A stretch of 64,000 bases of DNA from Paracoxiella cheracis. Its GTDB lineage: Bacteria; Pseudomonadota; Gammaproteobacteria; Coxiellales; Coxiellaceae. Each line of letters begins with the position of its first letter. Positions within the stretch are counted from its first letter, which is position 1. The DNA lies in NCBI RefSeq assembly GCF_049348705.1, contig NZ_CP186485.1, positions 1,488,001 through 1,552,000 on the forward strand, written 5' to 3'. The notes beneath the pieces are model-generated. The model worked only from the letters and a program-made list of their open reading frames with translations. It made no database searches and had not been told where the DNA came from. Below, piece by piece: positions 38,000 to 48,444 of this stretch. A program made the translations under genes and the position numbers.

Positions 38000-39905
38000 T
38001 TATGAAAATGCTGCCAGTCTGTTTTTGTTGCGAGGATTTCGACTCTGAATTCGGTTAGCTAGAAAATTTAATTCCACTTCATCAATGACAACTTTTTTAG
38101 GCAGTTCCCAAAAAAAACTAATAATCCAGGAATAGCTGCTATCGTTGACTAGATTACAACATTTCGTTACGTCTCGAGGAGAAAGTATAGAGGGCATTAT
38201 TGTATCTGGCTCTATGCCATGAATATTCATGAAATATTTTTTTAATTTACCTTTCAAAAAATTAATCTGATCCGATGACCATCCATCTTCACTTTGTTTA
38301 AGCATGCAAACAGAATTCACAAGATCATTTAGTGTTTTTCTTTTAGATCACTTTTTTCTACATGTGGATTGCTTTCCTCCACATGCAACTTCTTCCTGGG
38401 GAATGCATTCTTGAGCCAGCTTCTCAGGCATTGATTTTTTCCTTTCTAACTTAAGCTTCGCTGGAAAAATAAGAGAACCATTTTCAAAATCAAAGTGGCC
38501 GATGTCAGTATTTCCTGCCAACTTATTAAAAATATATTTTTGCTTCGGAAATACCTCTCCAAGAGCATCTATAGTAGCGCGTCTTGTATCATGTATCATT
38601 TTATATTTAATGGGATTTTTCTTCTTTGTATGAATTCCTTTACCAAAAATAATTCTTGTATTTATTCTTAATAGCTTTTCTAAATCTGATCTCAACAATA
38701 AAAAATAGGCAGTCCAATAATTTAGGAAATGTAACTCTATCTCCTTTCTATCATTTTTTTTGTGAATAAATCGTTCGCCAAATCGTTCGAAAAATGTATC
38801 AAACAAACTTTTAGCTAACGAAACATCTCCGTTTTGGCCCGCCGCATCGATCATTATCGTATAACTAATATTATCGAGAGCCACTTTAGCTTCCTTTGCT
38901 GTAGTAAACACCTCTTTAATGAAAACCAAGTCTTCGGCTTTCCCGGCCACAGAGATCACCGTGCCATACCCATCGCCATTGAAGGCCACTCCAGCCGTCT
39001 TTGCTGCAACAAACACCTCTTTGCTGAAAGCCAAATCATCGCTTTCCCCTGCCAAATGTATCACGGTGATGTAGCCCCTGGCATCTAAAGCCACCCCCAT
39101 TTTTTTCACTTACAGCAAACGCCTCTTTGGCGAAAGTGAAATCTTTATTTTTCCACGCCACCGAGATCATTGTAGAGTAGGTGATGCAATTGACCTCTCT
39201 CATTTCCTTTGCTTCAGCAAACACCTCTTTGGCGAAAGCTAAGTTTCGGGTTTGTCCAGCTACAGCAATCATTATGTTATAGCTGATGACATGCAGATCA
39301 ACTCTTGCTTCCTTTGCTGCAGCAAATGCTTCGTTTACGAAAGCCAAGTCTTTGGTTTGTCCAGCCAAACCAATCAATACATCGTGAGCAATCCCATCGA
39401 GAGCCACTTTAGCTTCCTTTGCTGTATTAAATACCTCTTTCGCGAAAACCAAATCTCCGTTTTTCCCTGCAAAATTGATCATTTTGTTATAGCTGATGGA
39501 GTCCAGAAATTTATTCGCTGACTTCATTGCACCAAACGCCTTGTTAACAAAAGCAAAATCATTGTTTTGATGCGCTACTTTCATCATCACGCTGAAAATA
39601 TTAGACTCTAACTCCGAACTGGGTGAATCAATTAAATAACAATTTGTATAAAAATCCTTAGCAAAAAGATAGGCCCGAGTATCGCCTTTAAGTTCTCCTA
39701 ACTTCTTTATCAGTACAAGACTCAAGTGATGATTTATACTATATTCTCTGTTGACCAATTCGTGTTCTAAGGTTGTAAGAATGGACTCATAAGTATTTTT
39801 ACTTTTAATTTTCTCGCGTATTTCCTTAGAAAGTCGACTACTGAGAGACTTCCCTTTTTTAAGGCCAGCAATTAACAAGCTTGTTTCCATTTTATTCCAT
39901 TCCAC
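38000..39905 (-). pseudogene. Pentatricopeptide-repeat-like protein, two lesions
   Basis: Three adjacent minus-strand frames belong to one gene of about 630 codons. The centre has at least six 35-residue units such as SYNIMIAVAGQTRNLAFAKE followed by VFAEAKEMREVNCIT, matching the helix-turn-helix PPR pattern (helix A starting with an aromatic-x-x-hydrophobic-I, helix B with A-K-E-V-F). A run of seven A near 39098 shifts the frame; six A would join AFAVSE to KMGVALDARGY. A TGA at 38348-38350 then separates CRKK from SKRKTLNDLVNS in the same frame. PPR proteins bind RNA in organelles and are rare in bacteria. Start at 39905 or 39890. IS3 lies 12 bp upstream. Confidence 0.7.
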
Positions 39906-39988
39906 TAAAATTGAAAAGGTAATCCCCCCACAAATTAGAGGTACTTAAAAGTAGAATTTTCTCGTAAACTAAACAGAGGAGATTCAAG

Positions 39989-40255
39989 ATGAAAAAATCG
40001 AAGTACCCAGACAGCCAAATCATTTCGATACTGAAGCAAGCTGAAGGTGGAACACCCGTTCCCGATCTGTGCCGAGAGCATGGTATAAGCAATGCCACGT
40101 TCTATAAGTGGCGAGCCAAGTATGGTGGGATGGATGCATCCATGATGACGCGCTTAAAGGAGCTTGAAGAGGAAAATCGTCGCCTGAAAAAAATGTATGC
40201 TGAAGAACGCTTAAAAGCCGAGATCATTCAGGAGGCTATGCAAAAAAAGTGGTAA
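39989..40255 (+). CDS. IS3-family OrfA
   Basis: 88 residues, MKKSKYPDSQIISILKQAEG, with the helix-turn-helix VPDLCREHGISNATFYKWR and a leucine-zipper segment LKELEEENRRLKKMYAEERL. It overlaps OrfB by seven bases in another frame; programmed -1 frameshifting normally yields the fused transposase. GAGGAG precedes the start. Confidence 0.93.
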   Translation: MKKSKYPDSQIISILKQAEGGTPVPDLCREHGISNATFYKWRAKYGGMDASMMTRLKELEEENRRLKKMYAEERLKAEIIQEAMQKKW

Positions 40256-41076
40256 AGCCATCTCAGCGCAGAGAGATGGCAAGGAATTGCGTTAAGAATA
40301 AGAAAGTAAGCATCCGAGTTGCTTGCAAGGCATTTGCTATTAGTGAAACATGCTATCGTTATGAGCCGCTAGTATCGGATGAAAATACAGTGATTGCAGA
40401 CTGGCTTATTCGGCTAACGAGCACATGGCTTAACTGGGGTTTTGGACTTTGCTTTTTATACTTACGTAACGTCAAAGGCTTTGCCTGGAACCACAAACGT
40501 GTTTACCGCATTTATCGAGAACTAGCGTTAAATCTAAGAATAAAGTCTAAAAAACGCTTCATGCGACGTAAACCAGAAGCGCTATGCACTCCAGACTCAG
40601 TAAACCAAGTATGGTCTATGGACTTTATGCATGATCAACTGGGCGACCAAAGATCCTACCGCTTGTTTAATGTTATTGATGACTACAATCGAGAAGGGCT
40701 TGGGATTGATGTTGACTTATCGCTTCCAGCTGATCGCGTGATACGAGCCCTTAATCAAATCATTGAGTGGCGAGGCAAACCGATTGCGCTGCGCTGCGAT
40801 AATGGACCTGAATACATTAGCGGTAAGCTAATGGAATGGGCAGAAAAGAAAGGTATTGAGCTTTTTTATATTCAGCCTGGAAAACCCCAACAAAATGCGT
40901 ACATTGAACGTTTTAATAGAACAGTGCGATATGACTGGCTTAACCAAGATATTTTTACAACGATAGAGGAGGTTCAACAAAAAGCCACCCGTTGGCTCTG
41001 GCATTATAATAACGAAAGACCTAATAGGGCGCTTGGTGGAATAACGCCAAGGCAAAAGCTGCTTCAAGCAGCATAA
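40249..41076 (+). CDS. IS3-family OrfB (DDE transposase)
   Basis: About 275 residues. The DDE domain has WSMDFMHDQLG (D), LRCDNGPEYISG (D) and QQNAYIERFNRTVRYDWL (E), and the end WLWHYNNERPNRALGGITP is typical of the IS2/IS407 branch. Intact. The element interrupts the upstream region of the PPR-like gene. Confidence 0.94.
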   Translation: MVKPSQRREMARNCVKNKKVSIRVACKAFAISETCYRYEPLVSDENTVIADWLIRLTSTWLNWGFGLCFLYLRNVKGFAWNHKRVYRIYRELALNLRIKSKKRFMRRKPEALCTPDSVNQVWSMDFMHDQLGDQRSYRLFNVIDDYNREGLGIDVDLSLPADRVIRALNQIIEWRGKPIALRCDNGPEYISGKLMEWAEKKGIELFYIQPGKPQQNAYIERFNRTVRYDWLNQDIFTTIEEVQQKATRWLWHYNNERPNRALGGITPRQKLLQAA

Positions 41077-41242
41077 CAAATTCTACTATTTTACACCCCT
41101 AAAAATGGGGGGATTACCAAAACAACGTTTACAAATTTAGCTATTGAGTATTTCTTGAGTCGGATTGAATATATTTTTCACTATAGCAAGAATAGATTTT
41201 CGACTAGTTATTTTGTGTATGTTATTTTTAGTGCTATAGGCG

Positions 41243-42484
41243 CTACAAAATGGAGTAGTTGTGCAACTCATGCATAATCTCCTCTATATTCTGGCACAAC
41301 GATAAAATTTGATTTTTCTCATGAATAGCAGAAAGTGCAATTCTTAATATGCTACGTCCTTTAGGAACAGTAGGATACATCGCCGCAGTAACAGCAAAAC
41401 CACGACCTCTGAGTAATTTAGTGAATTTTATTGTTTTATATTCGTCTCCGATCAAAATGCCACGAATCGGAGAAGGCGACGATTCATTAATAACATGCTT
41501 TTGTAGCAATGAATCAAAATATCGTATATTTTCTTGTAGTTTTTCTTGCAGTTTATAAATTTCATCTGTTAGATGTATTTTTGCTGATTCAATTGCAGAA
41601 TCAATAATAGTTAATGCCGGTGGACCGCTGAAAACATAAGTCGGAGAAAATCTTTTTAACATGTTTGCATCACTCTTCGTAGGAAGAATAATGACTCCCG
41701 CAATCGCACCAAATGCTTTAGCAAGGGACGATGCTAGGATTAATCGCGGGTGAAAAGTATTCCCTAACGCTTGCAAGGCATATCCACAACCGTGCTTCCC
41801 ATAAATTGAAGTACCATGCGCATCGTCTAGATAAATATATCCGTTATATTTTTCAGCTAGATTAAATAAATATTGCACGGGTGCAACACCGCCCATTGAC
41901 CCAATACTATCTACAATAGCAACCGGTGTTTTTCTTGCATTATTTGATTTCCTAAACAAATCTTCTAATTCAAAATGATCGTTAAAGTTATTTAGGACAA
42001 CTTCTCCAAATTGCTGCATGAGTGCGCGTTGAATTTGTATCGAAGAATGAACGGTTTTATCTAAGATAAATGAAAACCCACCTTTATCACACGGGAAACT
42101 TGGCAATTCACCAGAACCAAGCATAGGCAAAATTCCAAGATGGCCTAGGTGAAGCGTTGAAAACGTAGTTGAATATCCATGACAAAATATTTGATTAAGT
42201 AAATTTTCTAACGTCACAAAACTTTCTGCCTGGATTCTTGTTCGAGCGGCTGAAAAAGTAACACCACATTTAAAGATATTATTGTTTGAGGCGTTAATGA
42301 TACGCGAATCGACATCCAATCCCAAATAAGAGCAGGACACAAACTCTGTTAATTCGCTTCCATCGGCTAAGATTACTTGCTTGCCTTTACGTTCTTTAAA
42401 GACAAGCTCGTTAATTTCATCATAAGCGATAGATTGAAAATTTTTACTCGAATCTATTTTTTTCTTTTGCCAATTCTTAATCAT
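41243..42484 (-). CDS. AKB-synthase-family PLP enzyme, LqsA/CqsA-like
   Basis: 413 residues of the alpha-oxoamine synthase family (BioF, Kbl, HemA, CqsA, LqsA). Seen: FVSCSYLGLDVDSRI at about 48-62, LGHLGILPML, DKTVHSSIQ, AIVDSIGSMGGVAP, the PLP aspartate/histidine motif YLDDAHGTSIYG, and SSLAKAFGAIAG with the PLP lysine. BioF and Kbl proteins usually have TLGKAFG or TLGKALGG there, and no biotin or threonine genes are nearby. The neighbour upstream is a sensor histidine kinase. This context resembles the LqsA/CqsA systems that make alpha-hydroxyketone autoinducers in Legionella and Vibrio. The subfamily cannot be fixed without a tree. Confidence 0.72.
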   Translation of the reverse strand: MIKNWQKKKIDSSKNFQSIAYDEINELVFKERKGKQVILADGSELTEFVSCSYLGLDVDSRIINASNNNIFKCGVTFSAARTRIQAESFVTLENLLNQIFCHGYSTTFSTLHLGHLGILPMLGSGELPSFPCDKGGFSFILDKTVHSSIQIQRALMQQFGEVVLNNFNDHFELEDLFRKSNNARKTPVAIVDSIGSMGGVAPVQYLFNLAEKYNGYIYLDDAHGTSIYGKHGCGYALQALGNTFHPRLILASSLAKAFGAIAGVIILPTKSDANMLKRFSPTYVFSGPPALTIIDSAIESAKIHLTDEIYKLQEKLQENIRYFDSLLQKHVINESSPSPIRGILIGDEYKTIKFTKLLRGRGFAVTAAMYPTVPKGRSILRIALSAIHEKNQILSLCQNIEEIMHELHNYSIL

Positions 42485-42588
42485 TGTCCATTATTTTTTA
42501 AACTTTTTTCTAGCATTATCCTTGCACTATTTTTTATTAATGGTTTTAAAATAAAATCACCCACGAAGATGCTAACTGTGAAGCCTCA

Positions 42589-44187
42589 TTAATCAGCAAA
42601 ATCATTAGTCAAGGGAAGCTTAAATGGCACAGTACAAATAAACTGTGTACCTTCACCGACCTTACTCACCAAGTCGATCTCCCCATCAATTTCATGAATA
42701 AATTGTTTTACTATCCGTAACCCTAATCCAATTCCCTTATACATGCCTTTATTAGACAATGACAAGCGAGAAAATTTTTCAAAAATAAATTCCTGCTTAT
42801 CACTAGGAATACCAATACCTGTATCTTCCACAATAAATCGCACTACAAGAGAACGAATCGTTTTCTTTAAAAGTAATACTTTCAAGGTAATATAACCTTT
42901 CTGTGTAAATTTAATAGCGTTACTAATTAAATTAATCAAAATCCGATGTATACGATAGGGATCACCAATCAAAATTTCCGGTATCGTTGGGTCATAGTTT
43001 GTTTTTAATGCAAAACCTTTTATCTTTGCAGCAGGTAATTCTATTTTTATAACGCTGTCAATTAATTTTTCTAAGTTAAATTTTTTATCAATAACGGTTA
43101 ACATCCCCAATTCGATCTGAGAAAAATCGAGAATGCTATTACAGTAACCCAATAGCTCTTTAGCACACTGAGTGATGTCGCTTAAATATTCTTTTTTAGT
43201 TGAATCCTTTTCGATTTCCAGCAAATGGTTAGCCATGCCCCATACCCCACTAAATGGGGTTCTAATATCATGCTCCATATTTCTCATAAATTCAGTTTTG
43301 ACGATATTAGCCCGTTCTGCTTTATTTTTTTCCGCAATTAGCTTATTTTCCAATTCTTTTTGTTCAGTAATGTCGATTGCTACAGCAAGAACACCGACTG
43401 TTCTACCATGCCTATCATGAAATGGCATTTTCTCAGTCCTGACATATAATTTTTTTCCATCTACTCTTTTTTTCGATAATTTATGCTCAGTAATTAAAGT
43501 CTTGCCTGTTTTCATCACAAATTGATCATCTTTTATAAACTGATCGGCTTGTTTTTTTCCCCACTCAAAATCGTAATCTGTTTTTCCAACAATATCTAAA
43601 GATTTTTTTAATCTAGAAAATCTGGCCAGCTCTTTGTTGCAACCCATATATTCAGATTTTTTGTTTTTCCAATACACGTAGCCCGGCATCTCAGAAATAA
43701 TATATTGAAGATCATGAATGGCAGAACTCTTCGCATCAATCAGTTTTTTTTCCATTGATTTTAATTCTGTGATATCAATAACATTACCAACAACACCAAC
43801 TACTTTGCCTCCTTCACTATACAATGGTCGCTTTGTTAAAAGTTGAGTGATAGTACCCTCCTTAGGCAAGGGAACAAATCCTTCTACGGATAACTCTTTT
43901 TCTGTCGCCATTACCTCTAAATCATCTTTGCGATACTGATCAGCAACTTTTTTCGAAAAAAAATCATAATCAGTCTTACCGATAAAAGCCTCTTTAACAC
44001 CGTTATCTCCAAGCTTAAGATTTTGTACCCTTTCTACTGCATGAGAGTTTAACCCTAAGTAAACACCATCTTTATCTTTCCAATAGATAGCACCTGGCAA
44101 ACTCTCAATAACGCTTCGCAAGCGAAATATTTCAGCTTTTTGCCGCTCAATTATTTTTTGCAATGACTTAGTAAATGAGTCTTCCAT
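42589..44187 (-). CDS. PAS-PAS sensor histidine kinase
   Basis: 532 residues, apparently cytoplasmic. Two PAS/PAC modules lie at about 25-145 (GAIYWKDKDGVYLGLN) and 155-275 (GYVYWKNKKSEYMGCN), each ending in a VVGVVGNVIDITE-like PAC strand. The phospho-acceptor H box is FMRNMEHDIRTPFSGV (about 300), the N box LINLISNAIKFT, the G boxes VEDTGIGIPSD and GIGLGLRIVKQF. No receiver domain and no membrane helix, so it senses a cytoplasmic signal and passes phosphate to a regulator not in this window. It is 104 bp upstream of the LqsA/CqsA-like gene on the same strand and may share its regulation. Confidence 0.88.
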   Translation of the reverse strand: MEDSFTKSLQKIIERQKAEIFRLRSVIESLPGAIYWKDKDGVYLGLNSHAVERVQNLKLGDNGVKEAFIGKTDYDFFSKKVADQYRKDDLEVMATEKELSVEGFVPLPKEGTITQLLTKRPLYSEGGKVVGVVGNVIDITELKSMEKKLIDAKSSAIHDLQYIISEMPGYVYWKNKKSEYMGCNKELARFSRLKKSLDIVGKTDYDFEWGKKQADQFIKDDQFVMKTGKTLITEHKLSKKRVDGKKLYVRTEKMPFHDRHGRTVGVLAVAIDITEQKELENKLIAEKNKAERANIVKTEFMRNMEHDIRTPFSGVWGMANHLLEIEKDSTKKEYLSDITQCAKELLGYCNSILDFSQIELGMLTVIDKKFNLEKLIDSVIKIELPAAKIKGFALKTNYDPTIPEILIGDPYRIHRILINLISNAIKFTQKGYITLKVLLLKKTIRSLVVRFIVEDTGIGIPSDKQEFIFEKFSRLSLSNKGMYKGIGLGLRIVKQFIHEIDGEIDLVSKVGEGTQFICTVPFKLPLTNDFAD

Positions 44188-44417
44188 AGTGTTCTATTTG
44201 AATACTTAGTTAATTCTGATTTATCATCCTAACCAATAGGCTGGATAACAAGTTATACTACGTTAAACCATAAATTATGGCCACATCCAAGTCAATTGAG
44301 TAAATATGCCTTAACATGCAAAATAGTGTAACACCTAAAGACCTAATGGTGTTTTTACTTGGCAACTCCGATTATTTTTTCTTCGTGCGATTTTGCAGTG
44401 AGGGCAACCTTAAAACT
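44188..44417. other. Gene-free spacer upstream of the kinase
   Basis: No coding frame found. It should hold the promoter of the kinase/LqsA-like pair on the minus strand; no clear consensus was picked out. Confidence 0.35.
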
Positions 44418-44618
44418 CTAAGCACTCCGTAGCACGGGAATTAATTGCTGTTCAGGTATATTAAAAGCAAAAGTGCATTGCTTCATATTTATTGTTAATG
44501 AAACTTTTGTGATTTCACTTATTTGAGTTAAAACCTCATACAGTTCCTGTTGAGGCATGATACTAAGCCCTTCCAGTTCCTTATTTAAGTTAATTAGTAA
44601 TTCTTCATCAATTTTCAT
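44418..44618 (-). CDS. Hypothetical small acidic protein
   Basis: 66 residues, MKIDEELLINLNKELEGLSI, with a helical, acidic first half (EVLTQISEITKVS) and a strand-like second half (LTINMKQCTFAFNIPEQQLI). No motif recognised. It begins 9 bp after the ankyrin-like gene stop on the same strand, so the two were probably co-transcribed, and the small acidic character would suit a partner or chaperone of the larger protein. That role is a guess. Confidence 0.55.
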   Translation of the reverse strand: MKIDEELLINLNKELEGLSIMPQQELYEVLTQISEITKVSLTINMKQCTFAFNIPEQQLIPVLRSA

Positions 44619-44627
44619 GTTTTCGTT

Positions 44628-45945
44628 CTATATTTTTTGAAAAAAGAGTGCTATTGCATTGTATTCTTTATCATACTCAGTAAAAAAATGAGAATGGCTA
44701 CGATTTCTTTTATTTTTTTCCAAATAAGATTTTATCTTCAAATGTAAATTATCCTTTGTGTAACCACCATCAGCCTTGTCTATTTTACAGGAAAGAATCT
44801 TATTGTAAGCGACCTCCATTTCCTTCAAAACATGCTCTCTTTTGCCTTCGTGAATAATTTTCTTTGCCGCCCCAATTAATTGGGTAATACACGCAATGTG
44901 ACCGTGTTTAGCCGCTAGGCGTATTGCATCCGCAGAACGTGTCTCAGAAGAGGATGCCAACAACATTTTTTCTACAAGGTCGTCTCTTTTACTCGCCTCA
45001 CTGATTTTCTCTACCGCGTTAAGCAATGTATCAATACACGCAGCGTGGCCATTTCCAGCAGCAAGGCGTATTGCATAGGCAGGGCTATTATCAGGAGAGC
45101 TTGCTAACAACATACGCTCCAAAACGGTATCTCTTGTAATATCGTCACTGATTTTGTCTGTTATACCAAGCAACCGAACAATAGACGTAACGTGACCCTG
45201 TTGAGCCGCTATGCGCATTACATTCTCAGAGTATCCTGCTAACAGGATGCGCTCTAAGACCCTATCTTTTTGAGGCTTATTACGAATTTCCTTTGTCACA
45301 CTAACCAATTCGGCAATAAACAGCCCGTAACCCTTTTCAACCACTACACGCATTACATCTTCAGAAGCTCCTGCCAACAAGATGTGCTCTAAGACCGCGT
45401 CTCTTGTAGACTTTTTACGGATTTCCTTTGCCGCACCTACCAGTTGGGCAATAAACGCAGCGTGGTGACCCTTTTCAGCCGCTAAGCACAATAGATCCTC
45501 AGAGGATCCTGCTAAGAGGATCCTCTCTAAGACCCCATCTTTTTGAAGCCTGTTACGAATCTCCTTTGTCACACCAAGCAATTCGACAATAAACAGCCCG
45601 TAACCCTTTTCGACCACTACACGCATTACATCTTCAGAAGCTCCTGCCAACGAGATGTGTTCTAAAACCCTGTCTCTTTGAGATTGATTACGGATTTCCT
45701 TTGCCGCACCTACCAGTTGGGCAATAAGTGCAGCATGACCATTTTCAGCCCCTAAACGCATTGCATCGGCAAGGTTCTTCTTGAATAATCTTGCTAATAA
45801 CATGCTTTCTAGAAGGGCATCTCTTTTAAGATTGCTACGGATTTTCCTTGCTTCACCAATCAGTTCGGTAATACTCGCAACGTAACCCTTTTGAGCATCT
45901 ATATCTATAAGAGAGAATTTTTCTGACAGCGTGGGCACTAAAAAA
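44628..45945 (-). pseudogene. Ankyrin-like repeat protein, N-terminus removed by IS481
   Basis: About 438 residues remain, with eight or so units of 46 residues: GAENGHAALIAQLVGAAKEI then an arm like RNQSQRDRVLEHISLAGASE. The unit resembles the 49-residue unit of the gene at 16199-18707, so the two are paralogs. The C-terminal 80 residues are charged and end FTEYDKEYNAIALFFQKI. The 5' end is lost: upstream of 45945 the frame runs into the IS481 terminal repeat (MFKVGQLNFTLTDQE), which is not part of the gene. Possible effector remnant. Confidence 0.78.
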
Positions 45946-46177
45946 TGTAAACCTTCAGACTTGATCTGACACTCCTGGTCAGTTAGAGTAAAATTTAATT
46001 GACCAACCTTAAACAACCAACACGAGGAGTGTCATTATGACCAGTGTATCCGAAAAGATTATCAAACCCAAATTAGGTTTACTAGAGCTGTCTAAACAAT
46101 TGGGAAATGTTTCACAAGCCTGCAAGGTTATGGGTTATTCACGCGACAGTTTTTACCGTTTCAAAACACTTTATGAA
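45946..46177 (+). mobile_element. IS481-family element, left-end fragment
   Basis: Terminal repeat TGTAAACCTTCAG at 45946 and the first 47 transposase codons, cut at 46177 by an IS4-type element. The other part is absent here. Confidence 0.93.
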
Positions 46178-47898
46178 TTGGACTTTGGATAAATTTATAA
46201 AAATAATTAAAAATTGCTTGACATAGAAACCGAAAAAAAATTTTACGTTGTAAACAACGTTTGTTCGAAAAAATAAAATAAGGAACAAACGATGTTAGCG
46301 ACAGAAAAACTAAAACAATTCCGTACATTCCTCTACAACATCTTCCCCGCGCGACGCGATGCCAATATGAATTTACTCGATGCCCTTTCAAGCCATGGCC
46401 ATCGCTGCAAAACACCTATAGAATTATGTGAATCGCCATACTTTGAACGTGAATACAGTAGTATTACCGATGCGATTAGCGATGGTTTGTCGGTAGCAAA
46501 TTGTTGGGATAGCATGATGAAAATACAATATGAACATGTGAGTCATAGCGATGACCGTGTGATCATTATTGCGGATACGACACCACAGTCGCGTCAAAGT
46601 GCACACTGTGTTGAAGATCGCCATGTGGTTTACAGCCCTAATCCAGCACCGGGTAACAAACCGATTACCATTGGACATGAATATTCAACGGTATCACTAT
46701 TGCCCAATGATGGTGCAGCTCAAGAAAAGCATTGGTTAGTTCCACTGGATACGAGGCGCGTTAAAAGCGATGAAAAAGGCAATGTAGTTGGGATGCAGCA
46801 AATTAACCGTTGTATTGCAGACTTAGCGCTTACTCATAAATTGGTGGTTAGCGTGGCTGATTCAAAATATGGTACAGAAGCTTGCCGTAAACTGGTTAGC
46901 GAAAATCCCAATTGGGTACATCTTTTCCGTTTTAACAGTACCCGTAATGTTTTCGCGCCCGCATCAATAGAAGATAATACCTCAGGAAGTATAAAACGCT
47001 ATGGTGATGCGATGAAACTAAACGACAGCACGACTCACCGTGAATCCGATGAGATTGTGCAGCAAACCATTACAACCCGCAGTGGCAAAACTTACCAATT
47101 GGAGATTAAAATATGGCGTGACCAATTACTGCGTGGTTCAAAGCAATTTAAAGGATATGAGCATCCTGTTACTGTTGTGCAATTGGTTGCGGTTGATGCT
47201 AACGGTAAATCTTTATATAAAAATCCACTCTGGTTAGGACTCGCTGGTGAACGACGTAATGAAATCACAGCATTAGAAGCCTATCACTATTACGATAGAC
47301 GCTATGACATTGAACACTACTTTCGTTTTGGTAAAGACAAACTGTTATTTGACCGATACCAAACACCGGATGTTAAGCACGAAGAAGATTGGTGGCGGAT
47401 GACAGCATTAGCGTATACGCAACTTTATCTAGCGAGGAATCTTGCCCCGATTTTACCGAAAAAATGGGAGCGGTATTTGCCGAGCTTCCAAGTGGATAAC
47501 GAAAAACCATCAATAACTGCGACCCCTTCACAAACGCAACGGGGTTTTTCTACGGTGCTTGATACCGTTGGCACGCCTGCTAATCTCTGCAAACCACGCG
47601 GTAATCCGCAAGGCAGAACCAAAGGTGATACGCAGGGGAAACGCACGCGACATCCTGCTATTTTCAAAAATAGCAACTCAAAAATTAAAACGATTCAGAG
47701 GACTGAAGAAAAGACGCAAAACTCAGACCCTGAAAAAATAGAGGATTTGATTGGGATAGTAAAATCATGGTTGGATAAAATAAATTTTACACCTGAGAAA
47801 TTCTACGAATTGCTGCAAAAAACAGCTTAAGATTTAGAAACTCACATTTTTTGATTATTGTCCTAACTGGCAAGGGATTTTATTTATCCAAAGTCCAA
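46178..47898 (+). mobile_element. IS4-type element, intact 1721-bp copy
   Basis: Full ends TTGGACTTTGG / CCAAAGTCCAA. Flanks TATGAA and AGTGAT do not match: the left neighbour is IS481, the right an IS3 fragment, so this copy marks a recombination junction. Confidence 0.94.
46292..47830 (+). CDS. IS4-superfamily transposase, copy
   Basis: 512 residues, same as the protein at 29257-30795 except a few changes (VQQTITTRS instead of VQQPITTRS; FTPEKFYEL instead of FTPEQFYEL). Catalytic D, D and YREK block are intact. Confidence 0.94.
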   Translation: MLATEKLKQFRTFLYNIFPARRDANMNLLDALSSHGHRCKTPIELCESPYFEREYSSITDAISDGLSVANCWDSMMKIQYEHVSHSDDRVIIIADTTPQSRQSAHCVEDRHVVYSPNPAPGNKPITIGHEYSTVSLLPNDGAAQEKHWLVPLDTRRVKSDEKGNVVGMQQINRCIADLALTHKLVVSVADSKYGTEACRKLVSENPNWVHLFRFNSTRNVFAPASIEDNTSGSIKRYGDAMKLNDSTTHRESDEIVQQTITTRSGKTYQLEIKIWRDQLLRGSKQFKGYEHPVTVVQLVAVDANGKSLYKNPLWLGLAGERRNEITALEAYHYYDRRYDIEHYFRFGKDKLLFDRYQTPDVKHEEDWWRMTALAYTQLYLARNLAPILPKKWERYLPSFQVDNEKPSITATPSQTQRGFSTVLDTVGTPANLCKPRGNPQGRTKGDTQGKRTRHPAIFKNSNSKIKTIQRTEEKTQNSDPEKIEDLIGIVKSWLDKINFTPEKFYELLQKTA

Positions 47899-48444
47899 AG
47901 TGATGTCATCACCGACTCAGAGAAATGAGCGTTGGTCGATGGATTTTGTTTACGATCAGCTGGCCAATGGAAGGCGTTTTCGTGTGCTAAACATTATCGA
48001 TGATTTTAATCGTGAACTTATTGGCCAGCTAACAGCATTTTCTATATCAGGACGTCAGGTGGCACGCTTCCTAGCAGAGCTTAGTGAGCAACGCAGGCTG
48101 CCAAAACAAATTGTTTGTGATAATGGTACAGAGTTTACAAGCAAAGCAATGTTCTTTTGGTCCAGGGAAAACAAAACCAAGCTTGCTTTCATTCAACCTG
48201 GAAAGCCAACTCAGAATGCGTTTGTTGAAAGCTTAAATGGCAAGTTCCGCAACGAATGTTTAAATCAACACTGGTTTCGTTCAATTGAAGAAGCCCGACA
48301 TGAAATCAACCAATGGAGAAAGCACTACAATACTAAAAGACCACACAGTTCATTAAATTATATGCCGCCTATTGAATTTGCGAAACAGGCTGCTTAACAT
48401 GAATATCTCATCGGTGTCCTGGTACTAGTTTAGGGGGAAGGTCA
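47899..48444 (+). mobile_element. IS3-family element, right-end fragment
   Basis: Contains the last 160 or so codons of an OrfB (47900-48397): RWSMDFVYDQLANG (D), VCDNGTEFTSKAMFFW (D) and NAFVESLNGKFRNECLNQHW (E), ending YMPPIEFAKQAA. It is a different IS3 subgroup from 39918-41118. The end GGGGGAAGGTCA at about 48433-48444 resembles the terminal region at 92-113. Confidence 0.88.

Larger units (their letters stand above)
39918..41118 (+). mobile_element. IS3-family element (IS407-like), 1201 bp
   Basis: Inverted ends GGTAATCCCCCCA, flanked by AAAA on both sides, a 4-bp duplication as expected for the IS407 group. A 100-bp fragment of the same element is at 35510-35609. Confidence 0.92.

Noticed and set aside
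33437..39905. TGA read as Trp (changed genetic code)
   Set aside because: queH, D-aminoacylase and the permease remnant end with TGA in normal positions and TGG is used for Trp throughout.
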